Of a stretch of 41,284 nucleotides of DNA, positions 1 through 9,877 are shown piece after piece. How positions within the stretch are numbered: position 1 is the stretch's first letter; each line of letters starts with the position of its first letter. The notes below the pieces were generated by a model, which saw nothing but the letters and a program-made list of their open reading frames with translations, did no database searches and was not told where the DNA came from. The position numbers and the translations under genes were made by a program. Source of the DNA: Bacteroidaceae bacterium (lineage in GTDB: Bacteria; Bacteroidota; Bacteroidia; Bacteroidales; Bacteroidaceae); assembly GCA_017649485.1 (NCBI GenBank), contig JAGCGS010000036.1, positions 1-41,284 on the forward strand, given 5' to 3'.

Positions 1-1
1 T

Positions 2-1081
2 ATTTGGCATGGCAGTATTACAGACGTTTCCTCAGTGCCAAATGGACATTTCTATTCCACAGCAGATAACCCTACGCAGTACTGGTTTAAGGTATCAAAT
101 AATACATTTACTGCACCTGGAGGTTATCGCTTTGCCGGGTGGAAGTATGGTAACGCCACATACCTGCCTGGCGAATCCATACAAATGCCAAGTAGTGGTT
201 CCATAACCCTCACTGCGCAATGGAATGACGTTCCTTATTATTCTCTTTCTCCCACAGCATACACCCTGGAAGGAGGTGGATACACGGATATCCCTTGTAC
301 CCTGACCGAGTTTGCAAATGGGATAATCAATAATATGGAAACAAGAGGGGTTAATTTCTACATGAACGGCGGAACGCTGACTGACGGGAAGGGTCATTCC
401 ATTTCTTTCTTAGTGGATGATCCGTTTCATTTGGGTGCAGCAGAAAGAAAAGGCCAAGGGAATGAACACAGCTCAGCGGGCGAAACCTTTATCATGGCAA
501 TCTATATCAATCCCAATGATTACAACCAGGCTGTGCCCGGCACCTATACGGAGACATTTACTTACGATAGTGAATGGCGGGTAGGTCTAGGTTTCCACAC
601 AGACAACTCAGGTGAGTCAGGTACCATAGCACTCACGCTGGTGGTGCCGGAGTCACCAGACAAGATAGACCTTGAAGCCCATGCAGCCACGCTGAATGGC
701 GTGAGCAGGTACTGGACCACATTCTATCATGGAAAGTCAGCCTATCAGCTGCCCGCAGGTGCGCAGGCTTTCTATATGAAGGATGATAAGTCGCTGTATC
801 TGCTGGGAACAGACGGTTCTGTGATTCCTGCAGATTGTGCGGTGATTATCATGAGTGACACTAAGGACATCAAGCTCACCAAGCTCAACAGCACCACCGT
901 GACTAAACCAGGCAACAACAAGTTGGAGGGTAAAGCTGCACAAACAGCAGTATCATCTCTTGGCCTGAATGAAGGTGAGAATGTGTATGTGATGAACATG
1001 AGTGATGGTGGCGAATTGGGATTTTATAAATTCTCAGAAACCACCATTCCTGCGAAGAAGGCGTACTTTATCAGTGAATAA
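2..1081 (+). CDS. Large cell-surface protein with InlB-type repeat, 3' part only
   Basis: The reading frame is open to the left edge, so only the C-terminal 359 residues are present. A Listeria/Bacteroides (InlB B) repeat is visible early: an aromatic-GW core (YRFAGW), then a Y-x-x-G turn and the ending ITLTAQW. A middle segment follows with alternating polar beta-like sequence. The last ~130 residues (from about base 660, with WTTFYHG and QLPAGAQAF) look like the C-terminal domain common on Prevotella surface and leucine-rich proteins. I infer an exported adhesin-like or glycan-contact protein; no enzymatic motif is visible. Heptanucleotide repeats begin on the last base of its stop codon. 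Confidence 0.75.
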   Translation: MWHGSITDVSSVPNGHFYSTADNPTQYWFKVSNNTFTAPGGYRFAGWKYGNATYLPGESIQMPSSGSITLTAQWNDVPYYSLSPTAYTLEGGGYTDIPCTLTEFANGIINNMETRGVNFYMNGGTLTDGKGHSISFLVDDPFHLGAAERKGQGNEHSSAGETFIMAIYINPNDYNQAVPGTYTETFTYDSEWRVGLGFHTDNSGESGTIALTLVVPESPDKIDLEAHAATLNGVSRYWTTFYHGKSAYQLPAGAQAFYMKDDKSLYLLGTDGSVIPADCAVIIMSDTKDIKLTKLNSTTVTKPGNNKLEGKAAQTAVSSLGLNEGENVYVMNMSDGGELGFYKFSETTIPAKKAYFISE

Positions 1082-1101
1082 TGAAGAATGAATAATGAAT
1101 A
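1081..1101 (+). repeat. Three ATGAAKA-type heptamers directly after a stop codon
   Basis: Units of seven bases (ATGAAGA, ATGAATA, ATGAATA) run from the last base of the TAA stop. The arrangement resembles the heptamer tracts at 11627, 19580 and 25569. Confidence 0.6.
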
Positions 1102-1158
1102 ATTTCCCTGCGGAATTAGACATTAAACATTGGGTATTGGATAAATACTTTTACAAAG

Positions 1159-1195
1159 CAAAAAAAAGAAGAGGATGTGCCTTTGACACACCCTC
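1159..1195 (-). terminator. Rho-independent terminator of the small barrel gene
   Basis: On the minus strand GAGGGTGTG (1195-1187) pairs with CACATCCTC (1179-1171) with one G-T wobble and a 7-base loop. A run of T follows (complement of 1159-1168). It lies 27 bases past the stop of the 1222-1683 gene. Confidence 0.8.
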
Positions 1196-1221
1196 TCCTA
1201 TTATCTTTATTATCACTCTCC

Positions 1222-1683
1222 TTAGAACAGGAAAGTAACACCAATAGTGGCACCGAAACGACTAAAGCCATTATCAGAAACGATATATTTAGCCTCACCA
1301 CCTATCTTTACCGCATCAGTGATAAAGTATTCAAGACCACCACCTAAGTTTACACCAAGTCTGGTAGGAATATCATGGTTGAAGAAAGCAATATTAAGAC
1401 CAGCTAAAGGATAGATATTGAACTTATCTGCTACTGGAACTACATAATGCAAGTTACCATTAACATCAACCATAGAAATATCATACTTCTTGAAGAATAA
1501 ATCAGTAGAAAGGTCACCACGAAGCTGATCAATGAAGCCATACTGGAGTTTAACACCAATACCGAATTGTCCATTCCAATCATCATAAGCTCCGTTAATA
1601 CCAAAACCTGTTACACCCTTTTGAGCAAATGCAGCAGTACTCATTGTAAGTAATGCTACCAACATAAACAAATACTTTTTCAT
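1222..1683 (-). CDS. Small outer-membrane beta-barrel protein
   Basis: 153 residues with a clear signal peptide ending at AFA-Q (about residue 20). The rest alternates hydrophobic and polar residues in short strands with Gly/Asn turns, and it ends in the aromatic terminus VTFLF expected for BAM-dependent insertion. Length fits an 8-strand porin-family (OmpW/OmpA-barrel-like) protein. No peptidoglycan-binding domain is present. A TATCTTTG -7 box lies at 1723-1716, about 33 bases before the ATG, without an obvious TTG at the normal distance. The gene stands alone and has its own terminator. The ligand or role is unknown. Confidence 0.8.
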   Translation of the reverse strand: MKKYLFMLVALLTMSTAAFAQKGVTGFGINGAYDDWNGQFGIGVKLQYGFIDQLRGDLSTDLFFKKYDISMVDVNGNLHYVVPVADKFNIYPLAGLNIAFFNHDIPTRLGVNLGGGLEYFITDAVKIGGEAKYIVSDNGFSRFGATIGVTFLF

Positions 1684-1754
1684 ACGCTATTCATTTTAGT
1701 GTTAATAAATCTATGCAAAGATAATATATTATTTTCAATTACTCGTCATCTCCA

Positions 1755-4511
1755 TCAAAAAAGTTTGAGCTTATTCTCTCTGGCTTTCTCTAAAGAGAGT
1801 AATTCTGATTGTTTATCTGTCACTTCATCGCGCAAATGAGCATATTCCTTGCTAAGATTGTCCACCAATTCGTGCTTGAGTGATGGATTCATCAGCCTGG
1901 CAGCCACCACTGGATTCTGCGAAGCATCCTTGAGGTGTACCACAGGAGCATGATAGACAGGCGCAATTTTCAGGGCGGTATGCAACTGCGATGTGGTGGC
2001 ACCACCTATGAGCAATGGAATGTCTAATCCTGCCAGCTCCAACTCTCTTGCCACATGCACCATCTCATCAAGCGAAGGAGTAATCAGTCCACTTAAGCCT
2101 ATCATATCCACCTGCTCACGGATGGCAGTGTGCACAATCTCTTCAGCGGGAACCATCGTACCCAAGTCGATAATCTCATAACCATTACAAGCCATCACTA
2201 CAGATACAATATTCTTGCCAATGTCATGCACATCGCCTTTCACGGTGGCAAGCAACACCTTACCAGCTGATGGCATACCAGCTTGTTTCTCTGCCTCAAT
2301 ATAAGGCTGAAGGATGCTCACAGCCTTCTTCATGGTACGCGCAGTCTTCACTACTTGAGGCAAGAACATTTTGCCTGCACCAAAGAGGTCGCCTACCAGA
2401 TTCATGGCAGACATCAAGGGACCTTCGATAATGTCCACAGCTTTAGGATAATGCTGTAATGCCTCCATAAGATCAGTCTCCAGATAATCAACAACACCTT
2501 TGGTAAGTGCATATTGCAAGCGTTCATCTACAGAGGTATTGCGCCAGGACTGAGCCACTTGAGATTGACCATTATTCTCTACCCTCTTTCCATCCTCCTT
2601 AGCCTTCATGATTTCCTCTGCTAATGCAATGAGCCTTTCAGCAGCATCTTTTTTGCGGTTTAACACCACATCTTCAATACCTTCCAACACATCAGCAGGA
2701 ATATCGGAGTACAATACAGAAGTGGATGGGTTCACGATGCCCATGTCCATACCCGCCTTGATAGCATGATAGAGAAACACGGCATGCATCGCCTCACGTA
2801 TATAATTGTTACCACGGAAAGAGAACGACAGATTACTCACACCTCCACTGACATGGCTACCCTTCAGATGCTCACGTATCCATGCTGCGGCACGAATAAA
2901 ATCTATGGCGTAAGCGTCGTGTTCAGGCATACCTGTTGCCACAGCCAAAATATTGGGGTCGAAGATAATATCTTGTGGAGGGAAACCCACTTGTTCTGTA
3001 AGCAGCCTAAAAGCTCTCTCACAAACGGCTATCTTGCGTTCAAAAGTATCAGCCTGACCTTGTTCATCGAATGCCATCACCACCACAGCAGCTCCATATT
3101 GCCTCAGTCTATGGGCATGGGTCAGGAAACTTTCCTCACCCTCTTTCAATGAAATGGAGTTTACCACACATTTCCCTTGAAGACATTGCAAACCCGCCTC
3201 TATTACCTCCCATTTCGAAGAGTCAATCATCACAGGCACACGTGCTATTTCAGGCTCAGAAGACAACAGGTTCAAGAAATGTGTCATCTCTTGGCGAGCA
3301 TCCAGCAATCCGTCATCCATATTGATATCCAGCATCTGAGCACCATCTTCCACTTGTTTGCGAGCTATGCCCAATGCCTCATCATAGTTTTTCTCTTTGA
3401 TGAGACGCAAGAACTTACGGGAACCTGCCACATTGCATCGCTCACCGATATTCACAAAGTTAATCGCTGGTTTCACCTCCAATAGTTCCAAGCCTGAAAG
3501 CTGCAGATAAGGAGACGGCTGCACAGGCACATGAGGTTTGGCATCTTTCACAAATGGCTGATAGGCTTTGATATATGCATCTGTAGTGCCACAGCATCCA
3601 CCCACGATATTTACCAACCCCTCATCAAGATAGGTCTTGATCACTGATGCCATGTGTTCTGGCGACTCATCATACTGACCCAAACTATTGGGCAATCCGG
3701 CATTCGGATAAGCACTGATATAATATGGTGCATGTTCCGCCAGCTGACGAAGGAAAGGTTTCATCTGCTCAGCACCAAACGAACAGTTCAGCCCTATGGA
3801 AAATATATCTGCATGAGCCACAGATGCCAAAAAAGCATCGAGTGTCTGACCTGAGAGTGTACGTCCTGCCACATCTGACACCGTAACAGACAACATCAGC
3901 GGCACTTTCCTTTCCATAAGCCTCATCGACTCCTCTGCCGCATAAATAGCAGCTTTGGCATTGAGTGTATCGAAAATGGTTTCCACCAACAAAGCATCCA
4001 CCCCGCCCTCTAACAAGGCACACATCTGCTCTATATAAGCCTGTGTTAGTTCGCTGAACGTCAGAGAACGTAAAGCAGGATCATTTACGTCAGGACTCAT
4101 CGAGCAAGTCTTGTTGGTTGGTCCAACAGAGCCAGCCACAAAACGAGGTTTATCGGGAGTGGAATAACGGTCTGCCAACGAGCGTGCCAAACGGGCACCC
4201 GCCAAGTTCATAGCACGAACCTGAGCTTCCATACCATAATCAGCCTGGCTCACTGAAGTAGCATTAAATGTATTAGTCTCAATGATATCAGCCCCCGCCT
4301 GAAGATACTTCTCATGAATCTCGCCAATGACATCAGGCCTTGTAAGATTAAGCAAATCGTTGTCGCCTTTCAACTGACGGTCAGCATTGGCAAACAACTC
4401 CCCACGGAAGTCATTCTCTGTCAAGTTGTATTGCTGAATCATGGTTCCCAGTGCACCATCGAGCACCAAGACCTTAGTGTTTAAACATTCTTGCCATTTC
4501 TCGTTTGTCAT
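1755..4511 (-). CDS. metH: Cobalamin-dependent methionine synthase lacking the reactivation domain
   Basis: 918 residues. It transfers the methyl group of methyltetrahydrofolate to homocysteine through methylcobalamin. The N-terminal homocysteine domain carries the zinc cysteines C243 (GLNCSFG) and C306/C307 (GGCCGTT). A pterin-binding domain follows ([24 protein letters not shown]), then the helical cap, then the B12 domain with D-x-H-x-x-G; the axial histidine is H762. The protein ends just after the B12 domain, whereas the E. coli enzyme (about 1,227 residues) continues with an AdoMet-binding reactivation domain. Bacteroidetes MetH proteins are often of this short type. The start overlaps the end of smpB by 38 bases, implying coupled translation. 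No cobalamin riboswitch precedes this operon. Confidence 0.95.
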   Translation of the reverse strand: MTNEKWQECLNTKVLVLDGALGTMIQQYNLTENDFRGELFANADRQLKGDNDLLNLTRPDVIGEIHEKYLQAGADIIETNTFNATSVSQADYGMEAQVRAMNLAGARLARSLADRYSTPDKPRFVAGSVGPTNKTCSMSPDVNDPALRSLTFSELTQAYIEQMCALLEGGVDALLVETIFDTLNAKAAIYAAEESMRLMERKVPLMLSVTVSDVAGRTLSGQTLDAFLASVAHADIFSIGLNCSFGAEQMKPFLRQLAEHAPYYISAYPNAGLPNSLGQYDESPEHMASVIKTYLDEGLVNIVGGCCGTTDAYIKAYQPFVKDAKPHVPVQPSPYLQLSGLELLEVKPAINFVNIGERCNVAGSRKFLRLIKEKNYDEALGIARKQVEDGAQMLDINMDDGLLDARQEMTHFLNLLSSEPEIARVPVMIDSSKWEVIEAGLQCLQGKCVVNSISLKEGEESFLTHAHRLRQYGAAVVVMAFDEQGQADTFERKIAVCERAFRLLTEQVGFPPQDIIFDPNILAVATGMPEHDAYAIDFIRAAAWIREHLKGSHVSGGVSNLSFSFRGNNYIREAMHAVFLYHAIKAGMDMGIVNPSTSVLYSDIPADVLEGIEDVVLNRKKDAAERLIALAEEIMKAKEDGKRVENNGQSQVAQSWRNTSVDERLQYALTKGVVDYLETDLMEALQHYPKAVDIIEGPLMSAMNLVGDLFGAGKMFLPQVVKTARTMKKAVSILQPYIEAEKQAGMPSAGKVLLATVKGDVHDIGKNIVSVVMACNGYEIIDLGTMVPAEEIVHTAIREQVDMIGLSGLITPSLDEMVHVARELELAGLDIPLLIGGATTSQLHTALKIAPVYHAPVVHLKDASQNPVVAARLMNPSLKHELVDNLSKEYAHLRDEVTDKQSELLSLEKARENKLKLF

Positions 4512-4926
4512 CTTTCTCCTTCAGTGTTTGACGTTTATCGTATTCCTTCTTACCCTTAGCCAAAGCTATCACCAACTTTGCCAATCCCTTCTCATTGAGG
4601 AACAGACGCACAGGCACGATGGTAAAGCCAGGATTCAATGCATCACGTTGCAACTTATTCAATTCCTTACGGTTTAATAATAACTTACGATCGCGGGTTG
4701 CGGCATGATTATTATAAGTACCATAAGTATATTGAGCGATGTGCATGTTTTTCACCCACAGTTCACGCTTGTCGAAGAAGCAATAGGTATCAACCAGGCT
4801 CGCCTTACCCTGACGGATAGACTTTATTTCGGTGCCAGTGAGAACCATACCAGCCGTATAAGTCTCAATGAACTCATAATCATGGGAGGCACGTTTGTTC
4901 TTGATATTGATTGGAGCCTGTTTCAT
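4474..4926 (-). CDS. smpB: SsrA-binding protein SmpB
   Basis: 150 residues, the family's usual length. SmpB binds tmRNA and brings it to stalled ribosomes for trans-translation. Typical motifs are present: an N-terminal [10 protein letters not shown] segment, [14 protein letters not shown], the [13 protein letters not shown] loop, and the basic C-terminal tail ([16 protein letters not shown]) that mimics mRNA in the ribosome. It begins 2 bases after the Yip1-like gene ends and overlaps metH by 38 bases, so it sits inside a minus-strand run. The link with metH is probably only operon sharing. Confidence 0.96.
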   Translation of the reverse strand: MKQAPINIKNKRASHDYEFIETYTAGMVLTGTEIKSIRQGKASLVDTYCFFDKRELWVKNMHIAQYTYGTYNNHAATRDRKLLLNRKELNKLQRDALNPGFTIVPVRLFLNEKGLAKLVIALAKGKKEYDKRQTLKEKDDKREMARMFKH

Positions 4927-4928
4927 AA

Positions 4929-5504
4929 TCAGTTTAAAATAATATTAAGTTTTTCGAAAACAAAATGCAGTAATGAAGGGCAAATCAACAGGATAGCAGA
5001 GGCTATGACCGTAAGAGTGGCACGTTTATCTACAGCCACATCCAACAGTTTGTCTGTACCCTCCCACACCAGATAAACGGTATAGAACTGCAGCATCATC
5101 GAAATGATACCCAAGTCGGGCAATAGTCCTGTGAGAATCTGCAACAAAAAAATCACAGTCATACCATAGCCGGCAAACTGCTGAGAAAGCAACATATCGT
5201 CACGCTGTCCTATCATCCTCACCCTCACCCGATTGATGAGGAAAGCCGAAAGGAAATAAGCGCCAAAGAGTGACACCACCACACCTGCACACTGCATCAT
5301 GGCATACTGGTAGTCCTCCGCACTGCTCCATCCTCGCTCCCAGATGGAGCCTATGAAAACGGATAAGCCTGCAAAGCCTATCATGGGATAGACATACTCG
5401 AAAGAAACCGCACGGATATCAGTACGCAAACGAATTTCCTCCCATGCACGTGCAGGAGAGGAAATCAGTAACATCACAATATGTATGAGAAACTTATAGT
5501 CCAA
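4929..5504 (-). CDS. Yip1-family integral membrane protein
   Basis: 191 residues with about five hydrophobic segments. The N-terminal phrase [11 protein letters not shown] before the first long hydrophobic stretch is typical of bacterial Yip1/DUF1282 proteins, in which it lies at the membrane surface. No catalytic motif is seen. The gene is packed between the lipoprotein gene (5 bases) and smpB (2 bases). The molecular role of bacterial Yip1 proteins is not established, and I infer only inner-membrane location. Confidence 0.75.
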   Translation of the reverse strand: MDYKFLIHIVMLLISSPARAWEEIRLRTDIRAVSFEYVYPMIGFAGLSVFIGSIWERGWSSAEDYQYAMMQCAGVVVSLFGAYFLSAFLINRVRVRMIGQRDDMLLSQQFAGYGMTVIFLLQILTGLLPDLGIISMMLQFYTVYLVWEGTDKLLDVAVDKRATLTVIASAILLICPSLLHFVFEKLNIILN

Positions 5505-5509
5505 TGTTA

Positions 5510-6247
5510 TTATTGAAATGGCTTTAAGTCGATATCTACATACCTCTTAACTGTCCTTTCTTCCGCAGGATCGTAAGAGTTACGGTTGGTATTACCCCAG
5601 ATACGGATAGTATTGATCTTACCATTAATTGACTTAAAACCAGTGATAATACTCTGCAAATTGAATGCCTGATACTGCCAAGAGTTGCTATAGCGATCCA
5701 ACTCAGGATCAGTCACCTCGTCAATCAAGGTAAGGTTCAATATACCTTCACTGTTGTGCAAATCTTCAGGAACCAGCAGGCTGAACTTATGCTTATCAAA
5801 CTCTCTTACATAACTTGCTTCATCCACATTATCCATCCAGAACATGCAAGGTACCAACAAATAGTTTTGGTTAAACATTTCAGGTTTCAAACCGCTGTAT
5901 TCCAGTTCATAAAGATTGATATTACCTGTAGCCTCGCCAACTCTTATGTTCGGGTTATCCAAACTTATTGGCTTGGAAGTAATGGTTACATTCAGTTTGT
6001 TATCACTCCATCCCGTAGGGTCATACTCAATAGTAAAGGAATAAATACCTGGTAAAGAAGGTAAATTGGAAGAACTTGAGGGTACCAATATACCACCTCC
6101 AATCTGTTCAAAAGTACCATTCTGATATAGCGCAATAACATCCTGCGTTGATTTATTATCGCCTTCACTGCTACCAAAACAGGAAGTCATCGTAACACCC
6201 ATTATTAGGGTCATAGCCGCAAAGGCCATCAGTCTTAATTGTTTCAT
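5510..6247 (-). CDS. Secreted lipoprotein of unknown function (NigD-like in style)
   Basis: 245 residues. A lipoprotein signal peptide is present with lipobox TSC near residue 23, followed by an acidic/Ser/Gly spacer typical of surface-exposed Bacteroidetes lipoproteins. The remainder is beta-rich, with a final segment of alternating charged residues (ERTVKRYVDIDL). It resembles NigD-like lipoproteins in length and layout, but I cannot assign the family securely. It is first in the run that continues with the Yip1-like protein, smpB and metH. A TAAATTTG -7 box lies at 6279-6272, 25 bases upstream of the ATG. Confidence 0.65.
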   Translation of the reverse strand: MKQLRLMAFAAMTLIMGVTMTSCFGSSEGDNKSTQDVIALYQNGTFEQIGGGILVPSSSSNLPSLPGIYSFTIEYDPTGWSDNKLNVTITSKPISLDNPNIRVGEATGNINLYELEYSGLKPEMFNQNYLLVPCMFWMDNVDEASYVREFDKHKFSLLVPEDLHNSEGILNLTLIDEVTDPELDRYSNSWQYQAFNLQSIITGFKSINGKINTIRIWGNTNRNSYDPAEERTVKRYVDIDLKPFQ

Positions 6248-6334
6248 TGTCGTAAATTTTTATTTTCGGCGCAAATTTAGGCAAAAGATTTCAGTTATCA
6301 TCCATCCTATCGTTAAAAAATTTCAAATTAAGTA

Positions 6335-6832
6335 TTATTCAATCATTGCGAATTGTGTCAGGTGTTCATCCACATAGTTTGCCACTAAAGCAGTATATTC
6401 CTCTTCGTTCTCAATAAACGCCTCTTCCAGTGGGTCAAACGCCTCGTAGTCTTCATACATAGCCATGAACTCATCATCAGTGCGTTCTTTCTCCAAATCC
6501 TCGCGATGCAAGTCATAAATCCTTCGGGCATCATAGATAATCCTTGCTAACTCAGGTAGTCCCCACTGCTTCATCACCTTGGCAAAGGGGTTATGAAAGA
6601 TATAAGCTCCATAGCCATTCTGTATCAACTGACAGAATCCTCCCTCCATCAGTTCGTCACGCAGAATCTTGTAAGCCAACAAAGTATGTTGCACCCCATT
6701 GAGCTTTGCCATCGACTCAGCCGTCAGTTCACCACCCATAGCTTGCAAATAGGCATCGGTAAACACTTGTATGAAACCATCCATACCTTCAGCAGCTCCT
6801 TTTCTCAGATCCGTATCTTTTATCTTAATCAT
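6335..6832 (-). CDS. DUF4375 (DMP19-like) protein
   Basis: 165 residues when started at the ATG at 6832, which begins 10 bases after the mnmA stop; the longer frame would overlap mnmA. The protein is helical and strongly acidic towards the C-terminus. It has the DUF4375 pattern: an N-terminal helix pair, then GGFCQLIQNGYG, then the late acidic region. The family includes the Neisseria DNA mimic DMP19, but most members are uncharacterised, so DNA mimicry here is only a possibility. Co-transcription with mnmA is likely from spacing. Confidence 0.7.
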   Translation of the reverse strand: MIKIKDTDLRKGAAEGMDGFIQVFTDAYLQAMGGELTAESMAKLNGVQHTLLAYKILRDELMEGGFCQLIQNGYGAYIFHNPFAKVMKQWGLPELARIIYDARRIYDLHREDLEKERTDDEFMAMYEDYEAFDPLEEAFIENEEEYTALVANYVDEHLTQFAMIE

Positions 6833-6842
6833 AACGTCAACT

Positions 6843-7901
6843 TTAAATACAGATTTCGCCGCTACCAATTACCAGCTTTTTGTCTTTGCTATAGATGACG
6901 CCAAATTGTCCTGGTGCAATGCCTTGCAGCATTTGGTTAGATTGCACCAGGAAATCATTTCCATCACGCACGATGCGACCAATGGTAAAATCTGGCGTAT
7001 GGCGAATTTTGAAATTAATCTCTTGCTCCTGATCTTGCCAAGGGTCTTCTGTGATGAAGTGGAAATCTTTTAACCTGAAATGATCTCCATATTGCTTGGT
7101 ACAATCATAGCCATGCGAAACATACACAATGTTCTGTTCCACATCTTTTTGAATGACGAACCAAGGGCCACCACTTAGTCCCAAACCCTTGCGCTGACCA
7201 ATGGTATGGAACCAAAAACCTTTGTGCTTTCCCAGTTTCTTACCCGTTTCCAACTCAATGATATCACCTTCCTGCTCACCCAAGAATCTGCGCACAAAGT
7301 CGTTATAGTTTATATTATTGAGGAAACAAATGCCCTGACTGTCCTTACGTTTTGCACTGGGCAATCCTGCTCTGGAAGCAATCTCTCTCACCTCACTCTT
7401 CATTAAACCACCCAAAGGGAACATTAGCTTCTTCACTTGCAGATAAGTAATCTGAGCCAAAAAATCAGTCTGGTCTTTCACAGGGTCAACAGCTGTACCT
7501 AACCACACCTTGCCGTCAATCACATGGGTAGTTGCATAGTGGCCAGTAGCCGTAATGTCAAATTCTTTACCCACCTGTTCTTCGAAACAGCCAAACTTTA
7601 TCAAGCGATTACACATTACATCAGGATTGGGGGTGAAGCCATGACGGATCTTCTCAATCGCGTATGCAGCCACTTTGTCCCAATACTCACGATGAAGGTC
7701 AATCAACTCTAAGGACAAGCCATACTTATGAGCTACAGCGGTGCAAATCTCCATATCTTCTTCGGCATTGCAATCCATATAATCCACATCGTCACGACCA
7801 ATGCGAATGTAAAAAAGTGCAGGCTTGTAACCCTGCTCGCACAACTGATGTACCACCACGGAGCTATCTACTCCACCCGAAATCAAAACTGCTATATTCA
7901 T
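6843..7901 (-). CDS. mnmA: tRNA-specific 2-thiouridylase MnmA
   Basis: 352 residues. The enzyme adenylates and then thiolates U34 of Lys, Glu and Gln tRNAs. The PP-loop SGGVDSS is at residues 8-14. The catalytic cysteine pair is C97 (NPDVMCN) and C192 (GICFL), matching the E. coli pair C102/C199. The tRNA-recognition part ([16 protein letters not shown]) and the C-terminal barrel are present. The start lies 86 bases from the divergent S41-family gene at 7987, with interlocked promoters between them. Bacteroidetes often carry more than one mnmA paralog, so this may not be the only copy. Confidence 0.93.
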   Translation of the reverse strand: MNIAVLISGGVDSSVVVHQLCEQGYKPALFYIRIGRDDVDYMDCNAEEDMEICTAVAHKYGLSLELIDLHREYWDKVAAYAIEKIRHGFTPNPDVMCNRLIKFGCFEEQVGKEFDITATGHYATTHVIDGKVWLGTAVDPVKDQTDFLAQITYLQVKKLMFPLGGLMKSEVREIASRAGLPSAKRKDSQGICFLNNINYNDFVRRFLGEQEGDIIELETGKKLGKHKGFWFHTIGQRKGLGLSGGPWFVIQKDVEQNIVYVSHGYDCTKQYGDHFRLKDFHFITEDPWQDQEQEINFKIRHTPDFTIGRIVRDGNDFLVQSNQMLQGIAPGQFGVIYSKDKKLVIGSGEICI

Positions 7902-7931
7902 GTCAAATCGGTAGTTTCACTCTGTTACAAT

Positions 7932-7962
7932 TTGCAAATATACGGAAAATTTATTTTCTTTG
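7932..7962 (+). promoter_or_regulatory. Promoter of the 7987 gene, interlocked with the mnmA promoter
   Basis: TTG at 7932-7934, 20 bases, then TTTCTTTG at 7955-7962 (one mismatch to TAnnTTTG). The minus-strand -7 box for mnmA, TATATTTG, lies at 7942-7935, directly against the plus-strand TTG. Its own -33 triplet is GTG, the complement of the CAC just after 7962. The ATG at 7987 is therefore preferred over the in-frame ATG at 7960, which falls inside the promoter. Confidence 0.6.
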
Positions 7963-7986
7963 CACTCGCATACGAAGAATAAAAAG

Positions 7987-9228
7987 ATGAAAAGCAAATA
8001 TAGTGTCATATTACTCTTTTTTATCGTCTCGCTGACGGGTATTTTTGCTTCTTGTGGCAAGGATCGCTGGGAGTTGTATTACCCTCAAACACGTCATAGT
8101 ATCTGGATAGACAGCGTAATGCGAGAAAACTATCTGTGGAACGATGAGCTATTGGATGAAGACGATCTTACATCATCCTATTTCTTGCAATCAATTAATT
8201 TCTTGGCGAAGGTGAGAAGTGCTGACGACAAAGTAAGTTATGTAGATACTGCTTGCTCAGTGCCTATCATGAACCCCGGCTTTGAGTTGGCATTAAACCA
8301 GATTACCGACTCATCCTATATTGCCCTTGTGACCTATGTGGAGCCTCGTTCTTCAGCTGCTACAGCTGGCATACAAAGAGGTGAATGGATTATAGCAATG
8401 GATGGCAATGAACTTACATCCACCATTTTAGAAGAGTTAGTTAAAGGAGAATCTCACATACTTTCCATTGGTTCACACATGACGATAATAACTGAAGAAG
8501 AGGAGGAACAGGATGTGGTGGTTTACAACCGAGATGTTGAATTGCCTGCTTCCACCGGTTTTTTCCCCGATGCCCTCCCTGTTGTGAATGTGGTGAACGA
8601 TCACGTGGGTTACATGCTTTATAACGATATCGCTGACGAAAACCGTCAAAAGGTGGCAGCTGCTTCCCGTTCATTAGCTAACAGCGGTATAACCGACATG
8701 GTACTTGATCTGCGATTTGCCGCTACTGGCGATTTGCAGGGCTTGCAGTACCTGGCTTCCATCATGGCACCAGCCAGTGCTTTAGGTACAAAAATGGCAA
8801 CGACGCAATATGCCGAATCACGTCAAGCTGAGAATAGCATGCCATTCCTGTCAGCCAATGAATTGTCCGATGGCGTGAACTTAAACCTTGAAACACTCTA
8901 TGTGTTGACATCATCAGAGACAGCTGGCCCAGCCGAGATGCTTATCAATTGCCTGAAAACGGTAATGAATGTAGTGATAATCGGTCAACGGACCAAAGGC
9001 ATCACGTTAGCTTGTGAGAGTTTCAGAGATTATACCAGTGATCAGCTGCTCCGCCTTGCAGTTTGCGAGTTGTCCGATGCCAACGGCGAAGCTTCTTATG
9101 CTGGATCAGGCTTCACTCCTGATTACTCAGCTGATTCCCTCTCTCCCGTTGAGGGCATCCAACCCTTTGGCTCGCCACAAGAAAATTTGTTTGCTATAGC
9201 ATTAGAACTGATTGAGAATGAACAATAA
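7987..9228 (+). CDS. S41/C-terminal processing peptidase-like lipoprotein, catalytic dyad absent
   Basis: 413 residues. Lipoprotein signal peptide with lipobox ASC near residue 24, then the N-terminal helical segment of Bacteroidetes S41 lipoproteins (RENYLWNDEL), a PDZ-like stretch (RSSAATAGIQRGEWI), and the S41 core (VGYMLYND, LDLRF). In active members the second Ser of S-A-S-A-S-E is the nucleophile and a Lys 25 residues later is the base. Here the aligned segment reads TAGPAE, with Gly314 in the Ser position, and position 339 is Ile, so both catalytic residues are missing. The glycine-rich strand after LDLR is also changed. I predict a non-catalytic binding protein. The paralog at 14015 keeps both residues. 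Confidence 0.8.
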   Translation: MKSKYSVILLFFIVSLTGIFASCGKDRWELYYPQTRHSIWIDSVMRENYLWNDELLDEDDLTSSYFLQSINFLAKVRSADDKVSYVDTACSVPIMNPGFELALNQITDSSYIALVTYVEPRSSAATAGIQRGEWIIAMDGNELTSTILEELVKGESHILSIGSHMTIITEEEEEQDVVVYNRDVELPASTGFFPDALPVVNVVNDHVGYMLYNDIADENRQKVAAASRSLANSGITDMVLDLRFAATGDLQGLQYLASIMAPASALGTKMATTQYAESRQAENSMPFLSANELSDGVNLNLETLYVLTSSETAGPAEMLINCLKTVMNVVIIGQRTKGITLACESFRDYTSDQLLRLAVCELSDANGEASYAGSGFTPDYSADSLSPVEGIQPFGSPQENLFAIALELIENEQ

Positions 9229-9254
9229 AGGCTGCAGATTTTGCAGCCTTTATT
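9224..9254. terminator. Bidirectional terminator between convergent genes
   Basis: Perfect 13-bp arms AATAAAGGCTGCA (9224-9236) and TGCAGCCTTTATT (9242-9254) with a 5-base loop. The left arm includes the TAA stop of the S41-like gene; on the other strand it ends the OmpH-like gene. Confidence 0.85.
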
Positions 9255-9273
9255 ATATGATATGTTCAATGAT

Positions 9274-9864
9274 TTATTTCGAATAACGAGCATTCAAGCC
9301 ATCCAATACCTCTTGGGTAATGTCTAATGCCTTATCGGCATACAGCAGGTTATCCATACCTGTATTACTGATAATCAGCGTGAAACCTTTAGTCTTATTA
9401 TACTCCTTCAGGAAATTCTTAATAGAGTCAGAGAGCTGAATGTTATTCTTCTCACTTTCTGCAGCCAATTCGCTCTGCAGTTTGTCGCTCAGTGTCTGCA
9501 AATCCTCGCTCAACTTGTTGATTCGGTTATACTCCTGCTGCGCACGCTCTGCTGAAAGGAAAGCATTGTTCTGGTACTTTGTCTGGAACTCTTGCTGCTG
9601 CTTCTGCAGATCCTGTGCTTTCTGGTTCAACTGGAGGCGCACATTCTCGCTCTTCTTCACCATTGCCTCGTTAAGGTCGATGCAGAAGTTATACTTTGAC
9701 AGTAGCGTGTCGATTTCAACGTAAGCCACCTTGATATCAGTCAAAACGCCTGGCACAGCAGCGTCTTCAGTGTTTTGGCCATTCTGATTTCCTGCACATT
9801 GTGCGAACATCATGATGCAGCTCAATGCTGCCAAACCCATGATAAGGTTTCTCATTTTCTTCAT
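9274..9864 (-). CDS. OmpH/Skp-family periplasmic chaperone-like lipoprotein
   Basis: 196 residues from the ATG at 9864; an in-frame ATG at 9897 would overlap the upstream gene. Lipoprotein-type signal sequence (MMFAQC) and a Gln/Asn-rich spacer are followed by IKVAYVEIDTLLSKY, the strand typical of OmpH. Next comes a long Gln/Lys/Glu-rich coiled coil (about residues 70-150), then a short C-terminal globular part. Skp-family proteins hold outer-membrane proteins unfolded in the periplasm as trimers. Most Skp proteins are soluble; lipid anchoring is frequent in Bacteroidetes relatives. The gene lies 13 bases after the 71-residue membrane protein gene. Confidence 0.85.
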   Translation of the reverse strand: MKKMRNLIMGLAALSCIMMFAQCAGNQNGQNTEDAAVPGVLTDIKVAYVEIDTLLSKYNFCIDLNEAMVKKSENVRLQLNQKAQDLQKQQQEFQTKYQNNAFLSAERAQQEYNRINKLSEDLQTLSDKLQSELAAESEKNNIQLSDSIKNFLKEYNKTKGFTLIISNTGMDNLLYADKALDITQEVLDGLNARYSK

Positions 9865-9877
9865 AATTACTTTTATT

